Assembly (NCBI GenBank): GCA_002338895.1
Contig: DDJH01000035.1
Coordinates: forward strand, 224 to 26,387
Direction: 5' to 3'
Origin: Lentisphaeria bacterium UBA1829
GTDB lineage: Bacteria; Verrucomicrobiota; Lentisphaeria; Victivallales; UBA1829
Length of the DNA: 26,164 nt
Every line of letters starts with the position of its first letter. Positions within the stretch are counted from its first letter, which is position 1. Below the pieces are notes generated by a model. The model was not told the origin of the DNA. It was given only the letters and a program-made list of their open reading frames with translations, and did not search any database. The translations under genes were made by a program, and so were the position numbers. Positions 1 to 6,977 of the stretch are shown here, piece after piece.

Positions 1-1049
1 CCCGCAAAAAGACCATCCTTGATGATGACATCCCAGGTCCCCCGTCCGCCGGTGGTCAGCTTCAGATTCTCCAGAAACGTCGGAACGTCGGGAACCAGTT
101 TCGACGGATTGAAAAACAGCAGGAAGTACGTCCCGGGATGCCGCAGAAGAATCGCGCTCAGATACCGTTCCTCGTAACTCAGACACGCATCCCGGTCCGG
201 ATATTTTTTCCGGTCGGAGAACTCCTTCTCGAAGGTGATCGCATACTGCTCCCGGTAAAACTGCGCGGGAATGCCGTTGACCCGGCTCTCCACCACCGAG
301 GCGTTGTGACGCAGCGAGTCGGCGGAAACCTCGTCCAGACGCCATCCCGAGCCGATCCGTGCGTTCCGGATCACCCACGGCGCAAGAATCAGTACAAACA
401 GCGCAAATGCGATGACGGCCCGGAGAATCCGTCGCCTTCCCGTCGCTCCCGGAACAAAAAACGAGACAAACAGCGCGGGGAATATCCAGAGGACGTTCAG
501 CGGACGGGTCAGCGCGGCAAACGCCGCCGTCGCCGACGACAGAAACAGCTCCTCGTCCTTCCTCTGCCGGACAAACCGGAGAAAGAACAGCAGCTCCAGC
601 GTCACCAGCGTCACAAACATCCCTTCCGAGAGAAACATCGGCGCAAAGGCAATCTCCGTCGGCGAAAACATCATCATCAGCGCCGCCGTGACCGCCACCC
701 GTCTTTTCCCCGAGAACTCCAGCGCCGCCTGATACAGCAGCGGAACCGCCAGCGCCGAGACCGCGCAATGCACAATCACACAGAACGCCAGACTTCCCCC
801 TCCCGCCGCCAGCGCCAGCGCAAGAACAAGCGGATAGAGCGGAACCCGGAGCGCGGTCGGCATTCCTCCCGGGGAACTGTAGGAAAAATCGTTCAGCAGC
901 GACCGCGCCGGCGCCAGATACGTCGCCGAATCAATCCGCATCAGCAGTTCCGGCTCCATCATTCCCCGCAGGCCGTAGAGAGCAAATACCAGAAACGCTC
1001 CGGCAAACAGGATCAGCGGCGTCTTCCACGATGAGGCGATCCGGATCAT
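1..1049 (-). CDS. GT-C family membrane glycosyltransferase (GT39/ArnT-like), 3' end missing
   Basis: This gene runs leftward off the window; 349 codons are visible and the C-terminus is missing. The protein starts MIRIASSWKTPLILFAGAFL and has many hydrophobic helices, with Arg/Lys-rich turns between them. An acidic first loop reads MEPELLMRIDSATYLAPA, the layout of GT-C enzymes of the dolichyl-phosphate-mannose mannosyltransferase/ArnT type, in which Asp/Glu of the first periplasmic loop are catalytic. Such enzymes move a sugar from a polyprenyl-phosphate donor to protein, lipid A or a cell-surface glycan on the outer face of the inner membrane. The start ATG overlaps the stop of the upstream aat gene as ATGA, so it is co-translated with that operon. 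Acceptor and donor cannot be told from sequence. The family call is by topology and the loop motif, so it is moderate. Confidence 0.7.
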   Translation of the reverse strand, partial: MIRIASSWKTPLILFAGAFLVFALYGLRGMMEPELLMRIDSATYLAPARSLLNDFSYSSPGGMPTALRVPLYPLVLALALAAGGGSLAFCVIVHCAVSALAVPLLYQAALEFSGKRRVAVTAALMMMFSPTEIAFAPMFLSEGMFVTLVTLELLFFLRFVRQRKDEELFLSSATAAFAALTRPLNVLWIFPALFVSFFVPGATGRRRILRAVIAFALFVLILAPWVIRNARIGSGWRLDEVSADSLRHNASVVESRVNGIPAQFYREQYAITFEKEFSDRKKYPDRDACLSYEERYLSAILLRHPGTYFLLFFNPSKLVPDVPTFLENLKLTTGGRGTWDVIIKDGLFA

Positions 1050-1744
1050 TCCTCCACCTCCTCCGGGAGCACCATTCCCGCCCGCAGGGTTTCCGCCGGG
1101 ATCGGGTCCCCGAGATTCCTTTGCAGTTCCGCAAGAAATCGCTCCCGGGGGATCTCCTCCGCGCCGAAGTGCAGGAGAAGCGGACTGGGAACCTGGGTGT
1201 CAAGCAGTCGGACTCCGCAGTTTCTCAGGGTCAGAACGGCGGAAAGAAGAACGAATTTCGAGGCGTCGGTCTCCCGGTGAAACATGCTCTCCCCGCAGAA
1301 CACGCCGCCCAGGCTGACTCCGTACATCCCGCCGACCAGTTCTCCCCGTTCGTTCCAGGTTTCGAAACTGTGGACATAGCCTGCGCGGTGGAAATCCCGG
1401 TAGGCCCGACGGATCTTGCCGGTGATCCAGGTGCCGTCCTGTCCCTTGCGGCCGATGGTCGAACAGCGGGCGATGACCTCGTCGCAGCATTCGGAAATGG
1501 TCAGGCGGAAACGGCTCTTCCGGAGCGACCGGCGGAGTCGCCGCGGAAAATGCAGTTTCTCCGGATAAAGAACGCCGCGGACCGGCGGGGTGAACCACAG
1601 AATCTCCCGTTCCCGGATCGGCCATGGAAAAATTCCGTGCGTATACGCGTCGATCAGCATCGGCACGTTCAGGTCGGGCGTGTAGCCGAGACATCCTTCC
1701 GGATCCGCCTGCTCCGGCGCCGGGAACAGCCCGGCCGCCGTCAT
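1046..1744 (-). CDS. aat: Leucyl/phenylalanyl-tRNA--protein transferase
   Basis: The enzyme transfers Leu or Phe from aminoacyl-tRNA to the N-terminal Arg or Lys of a protein, marking it for ClpS/ClpAP degradation (N-end rule), in the cytosol. The 232 residues match the usual family length. Visible family motifs are YTHGIFPWP (35-42), TWITGKIRRAYRDFHRAGYVHS (about 105-126), GELVGGMYGVSLGGVFCGESMF (134-155) and RETDASK (157-163), the conserved core of the fold. The frame is open further upstream, but the start at 1744 is chosen because its ATG overlaps the cinA stop as ATGA and gives the normal N-terminus. The downstream glycosyltransferase starts inside this gene's stop codon. Confidence 0.95.
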   Translation of the reverse strand: MTAAGLFPAPEQADPEGCLGYTPDLNVPMLIDAYTHGIFPWPIREREILWFTPPVRGVLYPEKLHFPRRLRRSLRKSRFRLTISECCDEVIARCSTIGRKGQDGTWITGKIRRAYRDFHRAGYVHSFETWNERGELVGGMYGVSLGGVFCGESMFHRETDASKFVLLSAVLTLRNCGVRLLDTQVPSPLLLHFGAEEIPRERFLAELQRNLGDPIPAETLRAGMVLPEEVEE

Positions 1745-2970
1745 TCCGCGGACTCCAGAAGAAGAGTCCGCAGTGTATGCAGCGCCTTTGCCGCCGTCCG
1801 TGCACGGATCTGGGAGCGGCTCCCCGGGAAATGGCATTCGAGCACAAGAACCTTCGCGTGAAGCCGGACTCCGATATAGACCAGTCCGACCGGTTTGTCC
1901 GGGCTTCCGCCGCCGGGACCCGCGATCCCCGTGACCGAGATCGCCGCATCCGCGCCGGTCCGTTCCGCAATGCCGTTCACCATCTGTTCGGCGCACTCCC
2001 GGCTGACGGCGCCAACCTGTTCCAGAGTCTCCCGGGAAACCCCGAGAAAGTGCATCTTCAGATCATTGGCGTAGGAGACCACGCCGCCGAGAAAGTGTTC
2101 CGACGAGCCGGGAATTTCCGTCAGCTGTTCCGCGATCAGCCCCCCTGTGCAGGACTCCGCCGTCGCCAGCAGAATCTTCCGCTCCCCGAGCAGGCGGAGC
2201 ACCTCCTGCGGCAGAGAGAGAATCCCGTCCGGCAGGCACTCCTTCTGAAACAGATCCCGGACAATTCCTTTCATCTTCTCCAGCTTCTCTCTGCTGCCCG
2301 AGGTCAGAAACACCTTGACCATCCCCGGAGATGCGCAGTACGCCGCCGAGACCTCCGGATCCAGCTGCACTTCCAGGCGATCCTCAATTTCCGACTCTCC
2401 AATCCCGACGATCCGGAACAGCGCCGTATGGACTCTCCTTTCCTCCTTCTCCTCTCTTTCCGCCAGCAGCGGCAGCACCGAGCGTTCAAACATCGGCTGC
2501 AGCTCCGAGGGCGGTCCCGGCAGAAGAAAAACCGTCTTTCCGTTCCGGTTCAGATGAATTCCCGGCGCGGAACCGAATCCGTTCGGAAGCACCTGCGCTC
2601 CTTCCGGAATCTCCGCCTGACGGATCCAGTGGATCGGCGCGATTCCCGAATGACGGTTTTTCCAGTAGTCCCGGACGGTCTGTTCCGCTTCCGGACGGCG
2701 GAGCAGCGGAACGCCGAACCACTCCGCCACCGCACTTTTTGTCCGATCGTCGTCGGTCGGTCCGAGTCCTCCGGAGAGCAGGACGGTATCGGCTTTGGAG
2801 AACGCGTAGTCGAGGGCCTCCCGGATCGCCTCCCGGCTGTCCGGAATTTCCAGCGACACCTCCGGAATGATCCCGATCTCCAGCAGTTTCCCGCCGAGAA
2901 ACGCAAGATTCGTGTTGACGGTGGCTCCTTTCAGAAGCTCATCGCCCGTGCAGATCAGAGCAATGTGCAT
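1741..2970 (-). CDS. cinA: CinA-like protein (nicotinamide-nucleotide amidohydrolase, full two-domain form)
   Basis: A 409-residue two-domain protein. The N-terminal half is a MoCF/molybdopterin-binding-like domain with TGDELLKG (8-15), SGGLGPTDDD (66-75) and PGPPSE (151-156); in full-length CinA proteins it carries ADP-ribose pyrophosphatase activity. The C-terminal half is the PncC amidase domain with ATAESCTGG (269-277; Ser273 the likely catalytic residue) and SVTGIAGPGGG (345-355), which deamidates NMN in the pyridine nucleotide salvage cycle. Start: ATG at 2970 has a GGAGGAGA ribosome site just upstream and the canonical N-terminus. An ATG six codons earlier, at 2988, makes an ATGA overlap with the upstream acyltransferase stop and cannot be excluded. 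Confidence 0.95.
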   Translation of the reverse strand: MHIALICTGDELLKGATVNTNLAFLGGKLLEIGIIPEVSLEIPDSREAIREALDYAFSKADTVLLSGGLGPTDDDRTKSAVAEWFGVPLLRRPEAEQTVRDYWKNRHSGIAPIHWIRQAEIPEGAQVLPNGFGSAPGIHLNRNGKTVFLLPGPPSELQPMFERSVLPLLAEREEKEERRVHTALFRIVGIGESEIEDRLEVQLDPEVSAAYCASPGMVKVFLTSGSREKLEKMKGIVRDLFQKECLPDGILSLPQEVLRLLGERKILLATAESCTGGLIAEQLTEIPGSSEHFLGGVVSYANDLKMHFLGVSRETLEQVGAVSRECAEQMVNGIAERTGADAAISVTGIAGPGGGSPDKPVGLVYIGVRLHAKVLVLECHFPGSRSQIRARTAAKALHTLRTLLLESAE

Positions 2971-2984
2971 GGTCTCCTCCTTCG

Positions 2985-3656
2985 TCATCCCGCGGATTCG
3001 CCGTCGGAAAGAGAAAGCTCGTTGAGGCGCTTTTCCACAAGAAGACGGTATTGTTCCAGCTCCTCCGCCGAAAGATCCGGCGGAATGGAGATCCGTTTGC
3101 CAAGATGCAGCGTCACCCGCGAAAACGGTTTCGGAATCTGGAAGCGGTCCCAGCTCTTCAGTTCCCACCGGGAGGCGTAGTTGATCGCCAGCGGAATGAT
3201 CGGAACCCCCAGCTGGCTGGCCGCATAAATCGGTCCCTGACTCATCCGGTACCGCGGTCCGCGCGGACCGTCGGGCGTAAAGCACACATAGTTCCCCTCC
3301 CGGATCTCCCGCAGGACCCCGTGCAGGGCGGAAAATCCCTTCTTCCTGCTGGATCCGCGCACACTCCGCACCCCCATCTGTCCGGCCAGATCCGCAATAT
3401 ACTGCCCGTCCCGCGAGGCGCTGACCACCGCACAGGTCATCTTCCGCACGTGCCGCGGGAAAAGAAGCGGAAGAAACAGCAGCCGGTTGTGCCACGCCAC
3501 CCCCACCGCGGGCGGATGCGGATCCGAAAGCTCCTGTTCTTCATCAATCAGCTCTTTCCGCAGGGTCGCCCGCCAGAGCAGCAGAATCCATACAATCGGC
3601 TTGTAAAACCAGTCCGGAAGTTTTTTGATCTGACGGAATTTATTTTTGAACGACAT
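2985..3656 (-). CDS. DUF374-family lysophospholipid acyltransferase-like protein
   Basis: The 223-residue protein has a hydrophobic N-terminal segment (about 18-31) and the typical DUF374 signatures: AWHNRLLFLPLLF (54-66), SASRDGQYIADLAGQMGVRSVRGSSRKKG (79-107) and FTPDGPRGPRYRMSQGPIYAASQLGVPIIPLAI (126-158). The family is related to the LPLAT acyltransferases acting on lipid A or phospholipid; in several bacteria it sits beside LPS genes, and here it shares an operon with a heptose kinase. The inferred job is adding an acyl chain to an LPS or lipid precursor at the inner membrane; the substrate is unknown. Start at 3656 (MSFKNKFRQIKK) is chosen for the GGGAAGAA ribosome site; it overlaps the nth 3' end by 17 bp. 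The longer open frame upstream lies inside nth and is not expected to be translated. Confidence 0.85.
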   Translation of the reverse strand: MSFKNKFRQIKKLPDWFYKPIVWILLLWRATLRKELIDEEQELSDPHPPAVGVAWHNRLLFLPLLFPRHVRKMTCAVVSASRDGQYIADLAGQMGVRSVRGSSRKKGFSALHGVLREIREGNYVCFTPDGPRGPRYRMSQGPIYAASQLGVPIIPLAINYASRWELKSWDRFQIPKPFSRVTLHLGKRISIPPDLSAEELEQYRLLVEKRLNELSLSDGESAG

Positions 3657-4284
3657 GCTTCTTCCCGTATTTGCAGATCGTTTGGAGCACACATCCTTCA
3701 CACGCCGGCCGGTTCGCCTTGCAGACCGTCCGCCCGTGCACAATCAGAAGGTGCGAAAACTGACTCCAGCGCCCCGGATCCAGATGCGCGCACAGCTCCG
3801 CTTCGATTTTCACCGGATCCTCCTGCCGGACCAGTCCGATCAGCCGGACCAGCCGTTTGACATGCGTGTCGACCGGAAGTCCCGGCACGTCAAACGCATC
3901 TCCCAGCACCACGTTCGCGGTCTTGCGGCCGACTCCGGGCAGTGACGTGAGCTCCTCCATCGTCTCCGGAACCCGTCCTCCGAATTCCTCCGCAATTTTC
4001 CTGCATGCGCCGATGATGTTGGCGCCCTTCGCCCGGTAATAGCCGCACCGGCGGATGATCTGTTCCAGCTCCGACGGATCGGCCTGCGCAAATTCCTCCG
4101 CCGTCCGGTATTTCGCAAACAGCTCCGGCGTGACCTGATTGACCATCCGGTCCGTGCACTGCGCCGAGAGAATCGTGGCAATCAGAAGCTGGAGCGGATC
4201 CCGGTGATCCAGCGCACAGCGCTGCGGTCCGTATTCCGCCATCAGCCGGTCGTAGACCTCGTTGATCGCCTCCCGTTTCGTCAT
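3640..4284 (-). CDS. nth: Endonuclease III (DNA glycosylase/AP lyase)
   Basis: Base-excision repair enzyme that removes oxidised pyrimidines and cuts at the abasic site. All hallmarks are present in 214 residues: the LLIATILSAQCTD helix (33-45), the helix-hairpin-helix LPGVGRKTANVVL (115-127) with catalytic Lys121, the catalytic Asp139 in PVDTHVKRL, and the [4Fe-4S] cluster Cys188-X6-Cys195-X2-Cys198-X5-Cys204. Length is that of the E. coli protein. Start ATG overlaps the stop of the heptose kinase gene as ATGA. Its place among envelope genes is typical operon packing and need not mean a shared function. Confidence 0.98.
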   Translation of the reverse strand: MTKREAINEVYDRLMAEYGPQRCALDHRDPLQLLIATILSAQCTDRMVNQVTPELFAKYRTAEEFAQADPSELEQIIRRCGYYRAKGANIIGACRKIAEEFGGRVPETMEELTSLPGVGRKTANVVLGDAFDVPGLPVDTHVKRLVRLIGLVRQEDPVKIEAELCAHLDPGRWSQFSHLLIVHGRTVCKANRPACEGCVLQTICKYGKKHVVQK

Positions 4285-5306
4285 TTCCGTTCTCCGTCCT
4301 GCCGGAAGACCGCCAGAAGTTCTTCCGGCGAGGTCACCGCGGTTCCGATCTTCCCGACCACGATTCCCGCCGCCCGGTTCGCAATCTCCGCGGCTTCCTG
4401 GTCATCGGCCCCCGCCGCCCGGCAGAGCGTGTAGAGCGCAATGACCGTGTCTCCGGCTCCGGAAACGTCGAAGACCTCCTTCGCCTTGGTCGGAATCGCA
4501 TGGAGCGCCTTCCGTTTCCGGAAAAGAGCCATTCCCTGCGGGCCGAGAGTGATCAGCAGCGACTCCACATTCCATGTCTTGAGAATGCGCGAAGCCACAT
4601 GTTTCAGATTTTCATCCTGCTCCACCGGCGACACCGCATCGTAACAGTAGAGCCCCGCCAGCCCGAACGCTTCCGACCGGTTCGGCGTCATCACCGATAG
4701 ATTCTGAATCTCCATCGGATGCCCCGGATGCGGATCCAGTGCCGTGATAATCCCGTATTCCCGTGCAAGATCCGCAAGATGCTGAATGGTCTCCCGGTCC
4801 ATCAGTCCCTTGTTGTAATCCTCGAAAATGACCGCATCGATTTTCCGTTCCCGGATCAGCGCCGCCAGCTGTTTCTCCATTTTTGCGGCAACTGCCCTGG
4901 AGACCGGAAACACATCCTCGAAATCCACCCGCACAATCTGCTGATTGGCGGTCATGACCCGCATCTTTTCGGTGGTTTTGCGTTTCCGGTCCACGGCAAG
5001 GCGTGTCGCATCAATTCCGCTTTCCGCCAGGAGGCGCCGCAGCTCCTCGCCGGCCGCATCCTCGCCGATCACTCCAAATGCGATCGCCTTCGCTCCGAAC
5101 GATGTGATGTTCCGCATCACGTTCGCCGCTCCCCCCGGCCGCCGTTCCGTTTTCCGGACCCGGAGCACCGGAACCGGCGCCTCCTGCGACATCCGGCTGG
5201 CGGACCCGATCAGATACACATCAACCATCAGATCCCCGAGAACCGCGATCCTCAGTTTCCCGGCCCGGGAGAGAATCTCCTTCAGCCGCTGCTCTGTTAT
5301 CTGCAT
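4281..5306 (-). CDS. rfaE1: D-glycero-beta-D-manno-heptose-7-phosphate kinase (stand-alone RfaE1/HldE kinase domain)
   Basis: PfkB/ribokinase-fold kinase making heptose-1,7-bisphosphate in the ADP-L-glycero-D-manno-heptose pathway for LPS inner core. Seen: GDLMVDVYLIGSASRMSQEAPVPVL (24-48), the HldE-type N-terminus; PGGAANVMRNI (57-67); VMTANQQIVRVDFED (117-131); DPHPGHP (191-197); and the anion hole/catalytic Asp in DVSGAGDT (280-287, Asp286). At 341 residues it is only the kinase half of E. coli HldE; the adenylyltransferase must be a separate gene elsewhere. Start: ATG at 5306 has GAGGGA about ten bases upstream; a TTG six codons earlier (5324) overlaps the preceding gene's stop and is less likely. 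It supports an LPS-bearing outer membrane. Confidence 0.92.
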   Translation of the reverse strand: MQITEQRLKEILSRAGKLRIAVLGDLMVDVYLIGSASRMSQEAPVPVLRVRKTERRPGGAANVMRNITSFGAKAIAFGVIGEDAAGEELRRLLAESGIDATRLAVDRKRKTTEKMRVMTANQQIVRVDFEDVFPVSRAVAAKMEKQLAALIRERKIDAVIFEDYNKGLMDRETIQHLADLAREYGIITALDPHPGHPMEIQNLSVMTPNRSEAFGLAGLYCYDAVSPVEQDENLKHVASRILKTWNVESLLITLGPQGMALFRKRKALHAIPTKAKEVFDVSGAGDTVIALYTLCRAAGADDQEAAEIANRAAGIVVGKIGTAVTSPEELLAVFRQDGERK

Positions 5307-5320
5307 GATACCTGTTTCCC

Positions 5321-5815
5321 TCAATTGAGCTTTTGCGGGAGCTGCTTGTCAAACCGGCGCAGTTTCTCCTCCAGATTCCTCTGGAGAGAGCGCGTGTCAA
5401 AGCTCTCCCGCCGAATGACAAACCGCCCGTCTTTCCAGTTCTGAACGAGTCCGGCGATCCGGTTCAGCGTCTGTTCCAGCTCCTTCAGCTGGGCCATGTT
5501 CAGATGCTCCTGGTTCTCCCGGATGTAGATCGCCAGCACGTCCAGCGTCGACTGGATCAGCGCAATTTCCCCCTTCTCCAGAGAGTCCTTTCGCTTCAAT
5601 GCGTTGCAACTGTTGCGCAGAGAATCCGCAAATTCCGTAACCCTCTGGCGGGAAACATGCAGAATCATCGCATTTTCCCGCCTCAGCTGTATTGGAAGCC
5701 AGAAGATCAGATAGAGCTCGAACAGTACGATCAGGGCGAACATCAGCACCGCGGAGATGGTGACATAGTCCCGTTTCCGTTTGCAGGAATATTTGCTTTT
5801 CAGATCGGCTCGCAT
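5321..5815 (-). CDS. Small single-pass membrane protein with cytoplasmic or periplasmic coiled coil, unknown function
   Basis: I do not recognise this 164-residue protein. It has a basic N-terminus (KSKYSCKRKRD), one strong membrane helix at about 18-41 (VTISAVLMFALIVLFELYLIFWLP) and a long charged, Leu-heptad region (about 45-160) expected to form helices or a coiled coil. By the positive-inside rule the N-terminus is cytoplasmic and the helical part periplasmic. It starts 20 bp after the ROK kinase stop, with GGAG six bases upstream of the ATG, and its stop reaches the heptose kinase gene, so it belongs to this operon. Topology recalls envelope scaffold or FtsB/FtsL-type proteins, but no family motif supports that. 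Confidence 0.75.
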   Translation of the reverse strand: MRADLKSKYSCKRKRDYVTISAVLMFALIVLFELYLIFWLPIQLRRENAMILHVSRQRVTEFADSLRNSCNALKRKDSLEKGEIALIQSTLDVLAIYIRENQEHLNMAQLKELEQTLNRIAGLVQNWKDGRFVIRRESFDTRSLQRNLEEKLRRFDKQLPQKLN

Positions 5816-5835
5816 GACATCTCCGCGTCTTTCCC

Positions 5836-6834
5836 TTACCAGGGCAGCTTCCAGTCGCCGCGCTCATACAGGAAGTTCAGCGCGATCGCCGCTCCCGCCA
5901 GCTCGCCGCCGCTCCGGCCCGAAAGACCCGTCACCGCAAACTTGCACGCGGCGATGTTCTGCGGCCAGGTGTACTTCGGCAGCTTCGCCATCAGCGGATC
6001 CATGAACAGCGGTCCCATGCTCTTGACAATCGTTCCGAGAACGATCATTTCCGGATTGAAAATATTGATCAGCGCACCCATTGCCTGAGCGTTCCGGTCC
6101 ATGACCCGGTCCCAGAACTCCAGCGCATAGGCGTCTTTGGCGCGGATTGCCTTCTCCAGGCAGATCGCATCGATTTTCTCATAATCTCCGCCCGCCAGCT
6201 GCACGATCATGCTCTCCGGCTTTCCCGCCAGTTCCCGGCGGAGGTTGTTTGCCATTGCCACGCCGCCGCAGTAGGCCTCGTAGCAGCCGATCAGACCGCA
6301 GTTGCATTTGAGACCGTTTCCATCCAGGCTCATGTGCCCGACTTCGCCGGCGAGATTGTGTTTGCCGCGGAGCAGTTTGCCTCCTGCGATGATGCCGCCG
6401 CCGATTCCGGTGCTCATCGTCAGATAGATCATATCCTGTGTGCCCTTGCCTGCGCCGAAGAACCATTCGGCGAGACCTGCGCCGTTTGCGTCGTTGTCGA
6501 AGAACGCTTCCGTTTCAAACGCCTTGCCGAGGTAGTCGCGGATCGGCACGTCGATCCAGCCGTTGAGATTGCAGGGGTTGCAGATCAGTCCCTTTTCAAA
6601 GTCCATCGGCGAGGGCGAGCTGATCCCGATCGCGCGGAGCTGCTGTTTCGTGACGCCGGCGGAAGCAAGGATGCGTTCGCCTTCGGCCACCACCTGCGGG
6701 AGAACCTCGTCCGGCTTCTTCATTTTGTTGTCGACACGGCCCGATGCAACGACAGTTCCGTCGCTCATCGCCAGGCAGATTGCGATCTTGGTTCCGCCAA
6801 TATCGAATCCGAGAACCGGAAACGGCTTATTCAT
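5836..6834 (-). CDS. ROK-family sugar kinase (glucokinase-like)
   Basis: The 332-residue ROK protein has the ATP phosphate loop GFDIGGTK (9-16), the sugar-binding FFDNDANGAGLAEW (111-124) with the catalytic Asp in DND, TMSTGIGGGII (139-149) and the ROK zinc site: His167 in GEVGHMS plus Cys177, Cys179 and Cys184 in KCNCGLIGCYE. No DNA-binding domain precedes the kinase fold, so it is an enzyme (glucose, ManNAc, GlcNAc or similar) and not a NagC/Mlc-type repressor. Start at 6834 is chosen because AGGAAGGAG lies ten bases upstream and it begins with the canonical PVLGFDIGGTK; the frame is open 22 codons further. It is the first gene of the minus-strand run, right after a good promoter. The exact sugar cannot be read from the sequence. 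Confidence 0.93.
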   Translation of the reverse strand: MNKPFPVLGFDIGGTKIAICLAMSDGTVVASGRVDNKMKKPDEVLPQVVAEGERILASAGVTKQQLRAIGISSPSPMDFEKGLICNPCNLNGWIDVPIRDYLGKAFETEAFFDNDANGAGLAEWFFGAGKGTQDMIYLTMSTGIGGGIIAGGKLLRGKHNLAGEVGHMSLDGNGLKCNCGLIGCYEAYCGGVAMANNLRRELAGKPESMIVQLAGGDYEKIDAICLEKAIRAKDAYALEFWDRVMDRNAQAMGALINIFNPEMIVLGTIVKSMGPLFMDPLMAKLPKYTWPQNIAACKFAVTGLSGRSGGELAGAAIALNFLYERGDWKLPW

Positions 6835-6871
6835 CTTTTTCTGCTCCTTCCTGCAGTTTCTTTTTTTCATA

Positions 6872-6900
6872 ACTATATGCCGGATTTTTTGATTCTTCAA
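6872..6900 (-). promoter_or_regulatory. Sigma-70-type promoter for the ROK kinase operon
   Basis: On the minus strand, TTGAAG (6900-6895) and TATAGT (6877-6872) are separated by exactly 17 bases, about 40 bp before the ROK start codon. Both boxes are close to consensus and lie in an AT-rich gap in otherwise GC-rich DNA. Predicted from sequence only. Confidence 0.65.
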
Positions 6901-6901
6901 G

Positions 6902-6916
6902 TTGCATTCAATGCAA
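6902..6916. promoter_or_regulatory. Perfect palindrome TTGCATTCAATGCAA, candidate operator in the divergent intergenic region
   Basis: Six-base arms TTGCAT/ATGCAA around TCA, immediately followed by a second palindrome AATGCATT (6917-6924). The site touches the -35 box of the ROK promoter and contains the likely -35 (TTGCAT) of the plus-strand promoter, so a bound dimer could control both directions. No regulator gene lies next to it. Confidence 0.5.
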
Positions 6917-6929
6917 AATGCATTAAATT
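6902..6929 (+). promoter_or_regulatory. Possible promoter for the exbB/tolQ-like operon
   Basis: TTGCAT (6902-6907), 16-base spacer, TAAATT (6924-6929). The -10 is only a fair match, but it is the best pair in the gap and lies 48 bp before the start codon. It coincides with the palindrome. Confidence 0.4.
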
Positions 6930-6977
6930 AGCACAGGATTTTACTTTTTAAACAGCAAAAATGGAGTTTTTCCGCGA

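Noticed and set aside
138..1034. 298-codon plus-strand open frame
   Set aside because: Arg/Pro/Gln-rich translation typical of antisense frames in GC-rich DNA; the minus strand holds a clear membrane glycosyltransferase.
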